This document shows, piece by piece, positions 52,257 through 60,888 of a stretch of DNA of 64,000 nucleotides. The translations under genes and the position numbers were made by a program. Position 1 is the first letter of the stretch; every line of letters begins with the position of its first letter. Origin of the DNA: Hufsiella ginkgonis (lineage in GTDB: Bacteria > Bacteroidota > Bacteroidia > Sphingobacteriales > Sphingobacteriaceae); NCBI RefSeq assembly GCF_009834915.1, contig NZ_WVHS01000004.1, positions 124,001-188,000 on the forward strand, written 5' to 3'. The notes under the pieces were generated by a model. The model saw only the letters and a program-made list of their open reading frames with translations. It had not been told where the DNA came from and made no database searches.

Positions 52257-52718
52257 CTAGTCGACCGCGGTCACCAACGGGTAGCTGCCTGCATTCTTTT
52301 CCGCATTCTCCGAGATCTTGTATACCTGGGTGATCTTCCATCCGGCATCGCCGGAACGTTCCATGGTGATAAAGTTCTGCTGAACGAACCCAGGATATTT
52401 AAAATCCACACGGGCCATGATCAGCGCATCGGTTTTAGTGATCAGCTGGTAGGATGAGCTGCAGTTTTGAACCACACCGCTTTCTTGTTTCATGGCATTG
52501 AGCAGTGCACTGCGCGATTGCACGATCACTTTATTCTGGCGCGGGATCTTAAACGTTGCGTCGTCGCTCAGCACGTTGTCGAGCTTCTTGGCATCGGTAT
52601 TAACATGCCCCGAAATAAAGGTACTGATTACGGCGGTATAACTTTTAGGCTCTTCCGAGCGGGCCTGGACAGCCATAAACAAGGCTGTTACACAGGCAAT
52701 TACTAGTTTAGATTTCAT
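52257..52718 (-). CDS. NTF2-like exported protein (putative lumazine-binding family)
   Basis: A 153-residue protein with signal peptide (1-19, cleavage near ARS-E). Residues about 22-145 have the NTF2-like pattern: YTAVISTFISGHVNTDAKKLDNVLSDDATFKIP, then SRSALLNAMKQ and ITMERSGDAGWKITQVYK. The fold is that of SnoaL/DUF4440 and putative lumazine-binding proteins. The ATG at 52718 is preferred to one 32 codons upstream because it gives the signal peptide at the very N-terminus. Function is unknown. It is a lone leftward gene. Confidence 0.8.
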   Translation of the reverse strand: MKSKLVIACVTALFMAVQARSEEPKSYTAVISTFISGHVNTDAKKLDNVLSDDATFKIPRQNKVIVQSRSALLNAMKQESGVVQNCSSSYQLITKTDALIMARVDFKYPGFVQQNFITMERSGDAGWKITQVYKISENAEKNAGSYPLVTAVD

Positions 52719-52793
52719 GATTATGGTTGATTTTTGACTAAAGTTCCTCCTTAAAGGAGGCCTCCGGTATGCCAAAAACACCAACCACTGCCC

Positions 52794-52822
52794 CAAACAA
52801 AAAAACCACCCCATTGGGGTGG
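52794..52822 (-). terminator. Terminator after the second SusCD unit
   Basis: CCACCCC (52806-52812) pairs with GGGGTGG (52816-52822); reading leftward a T-rich tract follows. It lies 25 bases after the stop of the 52847 lipoprotein gene. Confidence 0.75.
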
Positions 52823-52846
52823 CTCTTTAACAGTAATTAACAGCGC

Positions 52847-53437
52847 TTAGTTCTGCGCGATACGGATGCCCAGTTTGCTGTAGTTGGGCGACGGCTTAAT
52901 GTTGTCGTTACCCAATAATTCGATAACGAGGTCACGGGTACCGGTGGTTACGCCGGGGTTAAGGATCACCACTTCGATCTCGCCGAAGCTCGAGTTCGCA
53001 GGCAGCGTAAACTGGCCGGAAGTGGTGTAGTGTACCCCGGATTGTGCAGTGGTTACCGTGGTAGCGGTACCGCCGATGGTTTCCGTATCCATCACGCGGT
53101 ACTTGATCACCTCGGCGGCAGAGCGCTGTGCGGTGACCAGGTTCACCCGGAATTTCACGGTCCCGGAAGTACGGGTCAGCAAAGGATCGGCAGGCACCGT
53201 GATATTAGGTGTTACGTCTGTAAAGGTAGTAGCCGTGCTCAGGGCCGGCCGTCCGTACCCGGGTATGCGGGTTAGCATCGGGTAAGTCCTGCCGCTCAGC
53301 GCGGCGTTTAACACCGCCGCATCTATTTCCACCTGCGCGGGACCGTTATACACGGGTTTCTCTTCCTCCAGCTTTTCGCAGGAGGTGAAAAGCAGTGCTG
53401 CGATGAGCACATAAGTTAATCTGATTAAGTTCTTCAT
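52847..53437 (-). CDS. SusD-linked lipoprotein, DUF4843-like
   Basis: A 196-residue lipoprotein with lipobox LFTSC (Cys20). After a short linker (EEEKPVYNGPAQVEID) the rest is beta-rich, with Thr- and Val-rich strands and GVHYTTSGQFTLPANSSFGEIEVVILN, a pattern of cell-surface beta-sandwich domains (Calx-beta / DUF4843-like) encoded beside SusD genes. It starts 14 bases after susD and ends at a terminator, so it is the third gene of this unit. The family name is less certain than its role as a surface accessory. Confidence 0.75.
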   Translation of the reverse strand: MKNLIRLTYVLIAALLFTSCEKLEEEKPVYNGPAQVEIDAAVLNAALSGRTYPMLTRIPGYGRPALSTATTFTDVTPNITVPADPLLTRTSGTVKFRVNLVTAQRSAAEVIKYRVMDTETIGGTATTVTTAQSGVHYTTSGQFTLPANSSFGEIEVVILNPGVTTGTRDLVIELLGNDNIKPSPNYSKLGIRIAQN

Positions 53438-53451
53438 TTCTCTTCTAATTT

Positions 53452-54927
53452 TTAATAACCAGGGTTTTGTACCAGCTTCTTGTTGGCATCGACGGCCGCG
53501 GTAGGTATCGACCCGATGATCCGGGTATCGGTATACGCGATAGACGATACGGCGCTGAGTCCTGGCGCTTTAGGAATGTCAGATTGGTTACGGATCAGGT
53601 CAAACCAGCGGTGGCCTTCAAATGCGAGCTCCAGGCGGCGCTGTAACAGGATCTCCGTTACCAGGTTCGCCGGCGTGCCCAGCACATAGGTGGATAAACC
53701 GGCACGGCTCCTGATCACGTTCAGGTCGGTAACCGCCAGTGCAAGCTGGTTCGATTTCGCGTAAGCCTCTGCGCGGTTAAGCAATACTTCGGAGGTACGC
53801 AATACCATCACGTTATCCTGGCCGAAAGTGCCGGCCGTTCCGCTGAACTTGTTGCTGAAATAGTAACCGGTAGACCCTTTGCAATACGGCCCTTCTATCA
53901 ACTGTGTTTTACGGATGTCGGCGGCATCATATGCCGCTAACAGCGTAGTGGAAACAGCCAGGTCGCCGAAGCTGGAACGTGCCGGGTTGCCGGTACAGGT
54001 AGCATTCACCGGTTTCGGGAACACGGTATACCATGATTGCAGCGACGATGTACCCAGGTTGTCGGAAGTTCCGTAAATGATCTCCCAGACAGACTCCGAT
54101 TTCTCGCTCGCAGTACGCCACATGGTTACCAGCGCGGTACCGGTTTGTGCAACGCTTGTCGCCTTGGTGTTGATGGTAGCGGTACCAAGCACCTCGTTGG
54201 CTAACGAGATCGTTGCGGTATAATCATTCAGGTACAGGCTCACGCGGCATAACAACGCCTGTGCAGCGGCTTTGGAAACATACCCTTTAGAGCTCCGGCC
54301 GGTATTGTTAAGCACCGTGATCGCGGCGGTAAGATCGGCTTTGATCTGGTCATACACCTGCGTGTTGGTCGCCCGCTCTGGGTAAGTTACATCCTGCAGC
54401 GTCTTTGTAGGGGTGAGGATGATCGGCACGCTCGCTTTCCAGCCGTTTACCTCTTTACCGGGGATATACCCGTAAGAAGTCGCCAGCTGGAAATAAGCCA
54501 GCCCGCGGAAAAACAACGCTTCGCCTTTAAACATTGCTAACTGGGCCGCGGTAGCATCGGTGATGATGCCGCTTTCTACCGCGTCGATGATCAGGTTACA
54601 ACGCAGGATGATCAGGTAGTTGTTATCCCATGCACCGGTTCCGGTACCAAGGTTATTGGTTTCCTGTGTTCTCCAGGAGTTGTTGTTGGTCGACGTGTTG
54701 ATCACGTTATCCGCCAGCACCTCAGGCAGGATCACCCGGTTGGTACCATAGTTGGTGCCCGACCGATAGGCGCCATACACCGCGTTCAATACCCCGTTTA
54801 CGCCGGTCGCGGTAGTAAGCGCAATGTCGGCATCGATAGATTGCCGCGGCTGTGTTTCCAGCAGGTCGTTGCACGAGAACAACACCGTTGCCAGGAACAG
54901 AGAGAAATATATTGCAAGTTTTTTCAT
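53452..54927 (-). CDS. SusD/RagB family outer-membrane lipoprotein (second system)
   Basis: A 491-residue surface lipoprotein with lipobox LFSC (Cys19). SusD marks are TATGVNGVLNAVYGAYRSG, GEALFFRGLAYFQLATSYGYIPG near 125, and LNVIRSRAGL and RRLELAFEGHRWFDLIRN near 430. It is shorter than the arabinan SusD (626), so the binding loops differ. It lies 20 bases after susC. Ligand unknown: no glycoside hydrolase is nearby. Confidence 0.95.
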   Translation of the reverse strand: MKKLAIYFSLFLATVLFSCNDLLETQPRQSIDADIALTTATGVNGVLNAVYGAYRSGTNYGTNRVILPEVLADNVINTSTNNNSWRTQETNNLGTGTGAWDNNYLIILRCNLIIDAVESGIITDATAAQLAMFKGEALFFRGLAYFQLATSYGYIPGKEVNGWKASVPIILTPTKTLQDVTYPERATNTQVYDQIKADLTAAITVLNNTGRSSKGYVSKAAAQALLCRVSLYLNDYTATISLANEVLGTATINTKATSVAQTGTALVTMWRTASEKSESVWEIIYGTSDNLGTSSLQSWYTVFPKPVNATCTGNPARSSFGDLAVSTTLLAAYDAADIRKTQLIEGPYCKGSTGYYFSNKFSGTAGTFGQDNVMVLRTSEVLLNRAEAYAKSNQLALAVTDLNVIRSRAGLSTYVLGTPANLVTEILLQRRLELAFEGHRWFDLIRNQSDIPKAPGLSAVSSIAYTDTRIIGSIPTAAVDANKKLVQNPGY

Positions 54928-54947
54928 TTGATTAATATTATCTGAAA

Positions 54948-57900
54948 TTAAAATCCAACCTGGATGCCTGCTGTAAGGGTCTTTCCTTGCGGGAACACGC
55001 CAAGATCGGAGCCGGTAACCTCGGGATCATAGCCGGTATACCCGGTAAATGTTAATAAGTTGTACGCTTCGAGGTTGATACGCACGCTTCTCATCTTCGC
55101 TTTGGTAAGCCACGAAGCCGGTAAGCTATAAGAAAGAGTAACGGTTTTTAACCGGATGTAGGCGCCGCTTTCGTAGTTACGGCTGGAGAAAGACGCCAAT
55201 CCCCTGTTAAGCGGCTCGGTAGAGTTGTACATCTTCGGCCAGTCGGTGATGTCGCCGGGCTGCCGCCACCTGCGATCGTATACACGCATGGTGTGGTTAG
55301 TTTCTGATGAACCGGAGCGCTCGCCAAAGAAAGAGTTGTTATTGATCAGCGTATTACCGAACTGTCCCTGAAAGAACACGTTAAGGTCTACACCCTTGTA
55401 GCTGAAGGTGTTGCCGATACCGCCATAAGAATCGGGCACCGATTTGCCGATGATCCGGCGGGCGTCGTTCACACCGGCGCTTTCTGATGGCTGGTAAGTG
55501 ATGTTGTTGTTCGCATCGTACCAGAACGGGCGACCCGTCGCCGCATTTACGCCGGCAAACTCAACCACGTAAATGGAGCCGAGCGGCTTACCCACAAAGG
55601 CGTTGGAGGAGATGATACGGTCAAGTCCTTCATTGAGTTTTAATACGCGGCTGCGAATGAGCGTCCAGTTAAAGTTGGTCGACCATTTGAAGGCTTTGCT
55701 GGTGATATTCTGGGTAGTAAGTTCCAGTTCGAGGCCTTCGTTCTTTACCGAGCCGATGTTCTGGCTGATGGTGGTAAAGCCTGAAGTAGATGGCAGCGGA
55801 CGATCGAGCAGCAGGTCCTTCGAAGTTCTCCTGAACGCATCGAATGTTCCCGCCAGGCGCGAGTTAAAGAAGGCGAAATCAAGTCCCAGGTCTATGCTAT
55901 GGTTTTCTTCCCACGAAAGCACAGCGTTACCCAGACCGGTTGGGGTAATACCACCGATCCCGTTATACGCGCTGGCCGCATTTCCCTGGAAAAGCGAACG
56001 CGAGTCGAAGTTACCGATCTGCTGGTTACCGGTGATGCCGTAAGAGCCGCGCAGCTTCAGTTCGCTGATGGCGTCGATCTTTTTAACGAACGATTCATCG
56101 CTTAGTCTCCAGGCAAGCGATACCGACGGGAACCAGCCGTATTTTTTGTCGGCCCCGAAACGTGAGCTTCCGTCATAACGCAGGGTGCTGTTTATGATGT
56201 ACCGGCCTTTGTAAGTGTAGTTCACCTTGGTGAAATATCCCGCGGTGCGGTAAGTGGTAAAGCTGGAGTTTACACCGAATGGCGTAGCCGCCGACTGTAA
56301 CGTCTGGAACAACTCGTTAGGGAAGCTGCGGCCCTGCGCGGTGATGGTGTTATCAACCACGTTACGGTAGCTGAAACCAAGCAGCGCCGTCAGGTTGTTG
56401 TCCTCGTTAAACTTCTTGATGTAGTTAAATACCTGGTCTGTCGACCAGTTAGCACGACGTGTATTCAGCTCGTTTGCTTGCCCGCCGAAGGCTGCGCCGT
56501 CCCTGGTACGCGGGTCGATATAGCGGTCTTCTACGATGTCGGTATAATCGAGGTTCCAGGCAGAACGGAACTTCAGACCGGAAACGATCTCGAAATCAGC
56601 GCCCACAGAACCTGTCAGCTGGTTGGTAACGCCCAGGTTTTTGTTGTAGTTGGTTTGCTTGATCACGTTAGACGGACGTGTTCCCAGTACCGGCTCGGCA
56701 TAGGTGCCGTCGGGATTGTAGATCGGCTGGATCGACGGAATAGTTACGCCAGAAAGGAACAAGCTGCCGCTCTGGTTAGAGCTTTCTACCGCATTTTGCG
56801 TGATGGTAGACAGGTTCAGCTTGGTATCGAACGACAAGCGGCTGGATGCCTTATGGTTCAGGTTCAGGTGCATGGTGCCGCGGCTGAAGTCAGACTTAAT
56901 GATCTGGCCGTTCAGCTTCTGGTAAGATCCCGAAAGGTAGAACTGCGTGCTTTCGTTACCGCCGTTCGCGTTACCCTCGATGAGGTTGGTATTGCCGCGG
57001 CGGGTCATGGCTTCCTGCCAGTCGTAGGTCGGGGCGTTACCGAAAGTGGACGGTACGAAGCCGTATAGCGACGTAGAACGCGCATCGGCTACCTGCGTGG
57101 CCTGGGTGGCGTTGAGACCCTGCGCCAGGAGCAGGTTCCGTCTCGCTTCGTACATCAGTTCCAGGAACTGCGGCCCGTTGGTAACCGGCGTTTTGTTAAT
57201 CATGTCTGTGCCGCCGGTCTGGTAGTTCAGGGTCAGTTTCGTTTTTCCCGACTTTCCTCTTTTGGTGGTAATGATCACTACGCCGTTAGCTGCCTGCGAA
57301 CCGTAAATAGCCGCGGATGCGGCATCTTTAAGCACGTCGATCGATTCGATATCGTTCGGGTTGATGGCGTTCAGGAGGTTGGCAGACGTTAAGCTGCGCG
57401 AAATATCACCGCCCTGCATCTGCACACCGTCCACAATATACAGCGGATCGTTCCCCGCGTTGATGGAGCCGCTTCCGCGGATACGCATCTGCACGTTACC
57501 CCCCGGGATACCGCTGCTGCCCTGTACCAGCACGCCCGACATTTTGCCCTGTATGGCACGGTCGAAACTGGCTACCGGCATATTTTCAATCTCGGCACCG
57601 GTTACCCGGGATACAGCGCCTGCAATATCACGTTTCTGCTCCACGCCGTAACCGGTGATCACTACCTCGTTCAGGTTAGATACGTCCGGGGTAAGCCCTA
57701 CATTTACCGTAGTACGGTTACCAATCGTTTCATCGTGGGTTTTATACCCGATGGATGTAAAAGTGATCACGTTCTGGTTATCGGCCAGGCGGATAGAATA
57801 TACGCCGCTGGCATTGGTTTGCACGGCGACCTGGGTACCTTTAACACGTACCGATACTCCCGGGATCGGCCCGCCGTCGTCATTTCCGGTAACGGTTCCG

Positions 57901-57977
57901 GTAACGGTGCGGGTTTGAGCTACAGCCTGTGCAACTGTAAATAAGCTCAGGAAGAAAATGAGTAATTTTTGTTTCAT
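54948..57977 (-). CDS. SusC/RagA family TonB-linked outer-membrane transporter (second system)
   Basis: A 1009-residue transporter; I use the ATG at 57977 since the extra upstream codons (GTG at 58028) overlap a leader hairpin and precede the signal peptide. Signal peptide 1-21, carboxypeptidase-like domain with VTGTVTGNDDGGPIPGVSVRVKG (about 24-100), TonB-box segment NEVVITGYGVEQKRD, plug with PLYIVDGVQMQGGD and LKDAASAAIYGSQAANGVVIITTKRGK, then the barrel ending GIQVGF. It is of a different subgroup from the arabinan SusC. First gene of the unit susC-susD-lipoprotein. Confidence 0.96.
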   Translation of the reverse strand: MKQKLLIFFLSLFTVAQAVAQTRTVTGTVTGNDDGGPIPGVSVRVKGTQVAVQTNASGVYSIRLADNQNVITFTSIGYKTHDETIGNRTTVNVGLTPDVSNLNEVVITGYGVEQKRDIAGAVSRVTGAEIENMPVASFDRAIQGKMSGVLVQGSSGIPGGNVQMRIRGSGSINAGNDPLYIVDGVQMQGGDISRSLTSANLLNAINPNDIESIDVLKDAASAAIYGSQAANGVVIITTKRGKSGKTKLTLNYQTGGTDMINKTPVTNGPQFLELMYEARRNLLLAQGLNATQATQVADARSTSLYGFVPSTFGNAPTYDWQEAMTRRGNTNLIEGNANGGNESTQFYLSGSYQKLNGQIIKSDFSRGTMHLNLNHKASSRLSFDTKLNLSTITQNAVESSNQSGSLFLSGVTIPSIQPIYNPDGTYAEPVLGTRPSNVIKQTNYNKNLGVTNQLTGSVGADFEIVSGLKFRSAWNLDYTDIVEDRYIDPRTRDGAAFGGQANELNTRRANWSTDQVFNYIKKFNEDNNLTALLGFSYRNVVDNTITAQGRSFPNELFQTLQSAATPFGVNSSFTTYRTAGYFTKVNYTYKGRYIINSTLRYDGSSRFGADKKYGWFPSVSLAWRLSDESFVKKIDAISELKLRGSYGITGNQQIGNFDSRSLFQGNAASAYNGIGGITPTGLGNAVLSWEENHSIDLGLDFAFFNSRLAGTFDAFRRTSKDLLLDRPLPSTSGFTTISQNIGSVKNEGLELELTTQNITSKAFKWSTNFNWTLIRSRVLKLNEGLDRIISSNAFVGKPLGSIYVVEFAGVNAATGRPFWYDANNNITYQPSESAGVNDARRIIGKSVPDSYGGIGNTFSYKGVDLNVFFQGQFGNTLINNNSFFGERSGSSETNHTMRVYDRRWRQPGDITDWPKMYNSTEPLNRGLASFSSRNYESGAYIRLKTVTLSYSLPASWLTKAKMRSVRINLEAYNLLTFTGYTGYDPEVTGSDLGVFPQGKTLTAGIQVGF

Positions 57978-58012
57978 GTGTTTGTCATTATAATTTTCTC
58001 TTGATTGAATAG

Positions 58013-58028
58013 GTGCCTTTCTCGGCAC
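58013..58028 (-). ncRNA. Hairpin in the leader of the second susC
   Basis: GTGCC (58013-58017) pairs with GGCAC (58024-58028) around a 6-base loop, 36 bases before the ATG. Short stem; its interest is the similar position to the hairpin before the first susC. Confidence 0.35.
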
Positions 58029-58230
58029 TGTAGCGTCGCGCGAACGCTCACGGCGGATGGGGGAAATTGCTGAACATGGTTCGAGAGATTAAGTTAAACT
58101 CATACTTTTAACTCCTCGGAAGAAGAAAGACCAATGTTACAGAAACGCGTGCCGGGCAAATATGCGGCAATCACCTATTTGAAAAAGCTTCAAAAAAAAG
58201 TGTGATTTAGTATATCAATAAAGAAAAATG

Positions 58231-58246
58231 TGGTTATATGTAACCA
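58231..58246. promoter_or_regulatory. Inverted repeat TGGTTA-TATG-TAACCA
   Basis: A perfect 6-bp inverted repeat with 4-base centre in the gap between the second susC and the pseudogene, about 255 bases upstream of susC. It has the size of a dimeric regulator site; AT-rich flanks. No second copy was seen. Confidence 0.3.
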
Positions 58247-58265
58247 ATTTTGCAATAAGCGGGTC

Positions 58266-58851
58266 TTATTGGACGAATTTTACAAAATAGATATCATCGG
58301 AAGTATTGCCCGGGGCCGTAAATAAGCCTACCAGGTCTCGTCGGGATCCACAAAGCGTTAAACTCATCGCCCTTGGTATTAATAGCGGTATCGAGCAGCA
58401 CCGGTTTCCGAAACTTGCCGTTCACGCTTTCGCATACCACGATGTCTTCCTCCCCGTAGCCGCGGGCAAGCCGGGCCGTAAAATAGAGGTTACCGGAACG
58501 CGTCACCGAAGGGTAAAACTCGTTCCCCGGCGAATTCACCTCGTTACCGAGATGCACGGGTGTACCCCGGCCGCCGACCGTTTTTTTCTACTTTCCAATA
58601 TCGAAGTCGCGGGTGGAATCCCTTGTATCAACCGGCCGGCCGGAAGAAAAATAGACCGTTTTGCCATCCGGCGAAAGCGTAAAATCGCGGTTGTTCAGGC
58701 CATCCGAGATGATACCTGGCGCAAATAACGCGGCCACCTCGCCTGCGGCACCGCCGGGGAAATCATAGGCAGCTTGCCCCCTTCCGGCGTACGCCCAAAA
58801 TATCGCCGCGGCGGCAAAAAAAAGACGGTCAAAGAGTGGTTTTCTTAACAT
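58266..58851 (-). pseudogene. Decayed PD40/WD40-like beta-propeller protein gene
   Basis: Reads leftward from an ATG at 58851 with a signal-like N-terminus, then DFTLSPDGKTVYFSSGRPVDTRDSTRDFDI, as in PD40 (TolB-like) propeller proteins of Bacteroidota. A TAG at 58588-58590 interrupts it; beyond, the same frame resumes with HLGNEVNSPGNEFYPSV and SGNLYFTARL. Around the TAG the next frame reads WKVEKNG, which the family has there, so two compensating indels are implied. Near the end VDPDETW and GLFTAPGNTSDDIYFVKF are in different frames, showing further shifts. The SPDGK motif joins directly to the SGRP motif, so a blade was probably lost too. Confidence 0.8.
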
Positions 58852-58978
58852 GGGCTGCGCTAACAGGTTCAAAACTACCATGATACTTTAATTCACCACA
58901 GCATATTTTCAAAATCCCCCACTTGGGGTGATACTCGCACATTATAATCAGGATAGCTTTGAATGCTTAGTAGTGATA

Positions 58979-59356
58979 ATGGATTTAACACTAAAATATA
59001 CGCCTGTGCAGGTAAAGGATCCCGAAAGTGTGAAGGATTTCCTGCTGGACTTTTTTGGCTTTATCTATTGGCGGAAGGCGTTTATTACCGGCAACCTGGA
59101 AGGCATTATCGTGGGGCTGAACGTAACAGACCCGCACCGCATGCTCCTGGTAAACGGAGGCCCGGGAAGCGCGGGGACCCTCATTATTAACACAGACGAT
59201 TGCCTGAAGGACTACAACGAGCTACTGCAGAAAGGCATTTCCCCAGGCCAGAAACCGCAATACACGGCAATGGGACTGGCAGTGACCATCGAAGATGCCT
59301 CCGGCAACAAATATGTGCTACTGGAAGAACGCGAATACGAGGAGAATAAATCATGA
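58979..59356 (+). CDS. VOC superfamily (glyoxalase-like) protein
   Basis: A 125-residue soluble protein: LKYTPVQVKDPESVKDFLLDFFGF at the start and LAVTIEDASGNKYVLLEE at the end give the paired beta-alpha-beta-beta-beta modules of the vicinal-oxygen-chelate fold. Metal ligands typical of glyoxalase I are not all clear. The ATG at 58979 is chosen over a GTG 17 codons upstream. Its last 4 bases overlap the start of the AraC gene (ATGA), so the two are translated together and may act together. Confidence 0.75.
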   Translation: MDLTLKYTPVQVKDPESVKDFLLDFFGFIYWRKAFITGNLEGIIVGLNVTDPHRMLLVNGGPGSAGTLIINTDDCLKDYNELLQKGISPGQKPQYTAMGLAVTIEDASGNKYVLLEEREYEENKS

Positions 59357-60222
59357 GAACCGTAAAAATTCTACAAAACCAGAACAGGATCTTCAGTGAG
59401 ATTTCCAGTGATGTTTCGTATCCTAAACAGGGCAGCGATTTTTCTATGCGCATGGTGTTCAGCGGCAACGAAAACTACACGATAGGTACCCGCAACCTCA
59501 AGATCTACCCCGACAGCTTCCTGGTATTAAACGAAGGAACAAGCTTTTCACGCCGCATCTATTCGGATGTGCCGGTGCATACGCTGTCAGTCTCCTTCGC
59601 CCCGCAATTCTTAAAAGATTTTCACCGCAGCCAGCGCAGCAGCGACCGCACCCTCCTCGACGATCCTTTCGCTACCTGGCAGAACGACGTTCCCAATTTC
59701 CTCGAAACGCTGTACCCGCTTTCCGGCGACCTGAAATTCAACATGCTTCACCTGAAAAAACACATAGAAAATAATGTAGACAACGACATGCTGTACAACG
59801 AGTACATGCACCATTCGCTGGCCCTTTATTACCGGGTGTACAACCAGGAAGTGGTCCAGAAAAGTAAAAAACTCGACTTCCTGAACAGCCAGACCAAGAT
59901 CGAGATCCTGAAACGGCTGGCCATCGCCAAAGATTATATCCTGAGCAATTATAACCGGCCCATTAGTCTTGCAGACATTAGCCAGCAGGCCTGTTTATCG
60001 GTAAATCACCTGCTCCGCACCTTTAAACAGGCATTTAGCTGTTCACCACATCAATACCTGATCAAGGTACGTTTACAGCGCGCACAATACCTGCTGAAGA
60101 ACAGCACCAATTCCGTTAATGAGATCGTAGACCTGGTGGGCTTCGAATGCCCCAGCTCGTTTATCCGGCTGTTTAAGGGGACTTATAACATGACGCCGGG
60201 GAATTACCGGGTAGCGAATTAG
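59353..60222 (+). CDS. AraC family transcriptional regulator
   Basis: A 289-residue regulator. The N-terminal part (about 1-170) is a cupin-like sensing domain with PDSFLVLNEGTSFSR. The C-terminal AraC domain (about 185-285) has two helix-turn-helix units: SLADISQQACLSVNHLLRTFKQAF and NEIVDLVGFECPSSFIRLFKGTYNMTPGNYR. It overlaps the VOC gene by 4 bases. Targets are unknown; the second SusCD unit and the VOC gene are the nearest candidates. Confidence 0.92.
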   Translation: MRTVKILQNQNRIFSEISSDVSYPKQGSDFSMRMVFSGNENYTIGTRNLKIYPDSFLVLNEGTSFSRRIYSDVPVHTLSVSFAPQFLKDFHRSQRSSDRTLLDDPFATWQNDVPNFLETLYPLSGDLKFNMLHLKKHIENNVDNDMLYNEYMHHSLALYYRVYNQEVVQKSKKLDFLNSQTKIEILKRLAIAKDYILSNYNRPISLADISQQACLSVNHLLRTFKQAFSCSPHQYLIKVRLQRAQYLLKNSTNSVNEIVDLVGFECPSSFIRLFKGTYNMTPGNYRVAN

Positions 60223-60247
60223 CGCCGGTGACCGGTTGTAAGCGATC

Positions 60248-60874
60248 CTAAATCAACTTATTTTCCCTCGCCATCTTAATCGCGTCGGCGCGCGAGTTCA
60301 CATCCAGCTTTATATAAATGTTCTTGATATGTGAACGCACCGTTTCCAGGTCGATGAACAGCTCCCGGGCGATCTGGCTGCGGCTTTTTCCTTCTCCTAC
60401 CATTTCGAGGATCTGTGTTTCGCGCTTGGAGAGCGGCGAATCCTGGTTTTTGCGGAACGACTTGATCACGATGCGGGCGATGTTAATGCTCATGGGCCCG
60501 CCACCTTTGATCACTTCGCGCACGGCGGCGCAGATTTTGTCGGCGGGGGTATCTTTGGTAAGGTACCCGGCGGCGCCGTTGCTCAGCGCGTCGAAAATAA
60601 GCTTCTCCGACTCGTATACCGTGAGAATGAGGATAAAAGCCTTTGGCAGCAGTTTTTTGAGCCTGGGAATACCCTCGATGCCGTTCGTACCCGGCAGCTC
60701 GATATCCAGCAGGATCACGTCCGGGTCTTCCCCCCGGATGGTTTTCAACGCCTCGTCCACGGAGGCGTAGGCGTTGATCACTTCGAAGCCTTCTTCCTCG
60801 CCGATCAGGATCTTATAGCCCATGCGGATGGTGTCGTCGTCCTCGATAATTACAATTTTTATATTTCGTTCCAT
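60248..60874 (-). CDS. NarL/LuxR-type response regulator
   Basis: A 208-residue DNA-binding regulator: receiver domain (1-120) with acidic pair D12/D13, phosphoacceptor Asp57 in DVILLDIELPG, and Lys near 107 in YLTKDTPAD; then a LuxR helix-turn-helix (about 145-205) with SKRETQILEMVGEGKSRSQIA. It lies 14 bases after the sensor kinase gene and is surely its partner. Its targets are not visible. Confidence 0.95.
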   Translation of the reverse strand: MERNIKIVIIEDDDTIRMGYKILIGEEEGFEVINAYASVDEALKTIRGEDPDVILLDIELPGTNGIEGIPRLKKLLPKAFILILTVYESEKLIFDALSNGAAGYLTKDTPADKICAAVREVIKGGGPMSINIARIVIKSFRKNQDSPLSKRETQILEMVGEGKSRSQIARELFIDLETVRSHIKNIYIKLDVNSRADAIKMARENKLI

Positions 60875-60888
60875 ATTGTGGTCGCTGC

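Noticed and set aside
52747-52761. Perfect palindrome CCTCCTTAAAGGAGG, including a Shine-Dalgarno-like GGAGG
   Set aside because: It is 29 bases from the NTF2-like start, too far for ribosome binding, and Bacteroidota rarely use such sites. A role as regulator site is unsupported by a second copy.
58928-58978. GTG start extending the VOC protein by 17 codons
   Set aside because: The extension is not part of the fold and the ATG at 58979 starts exactly at the conserved strand.
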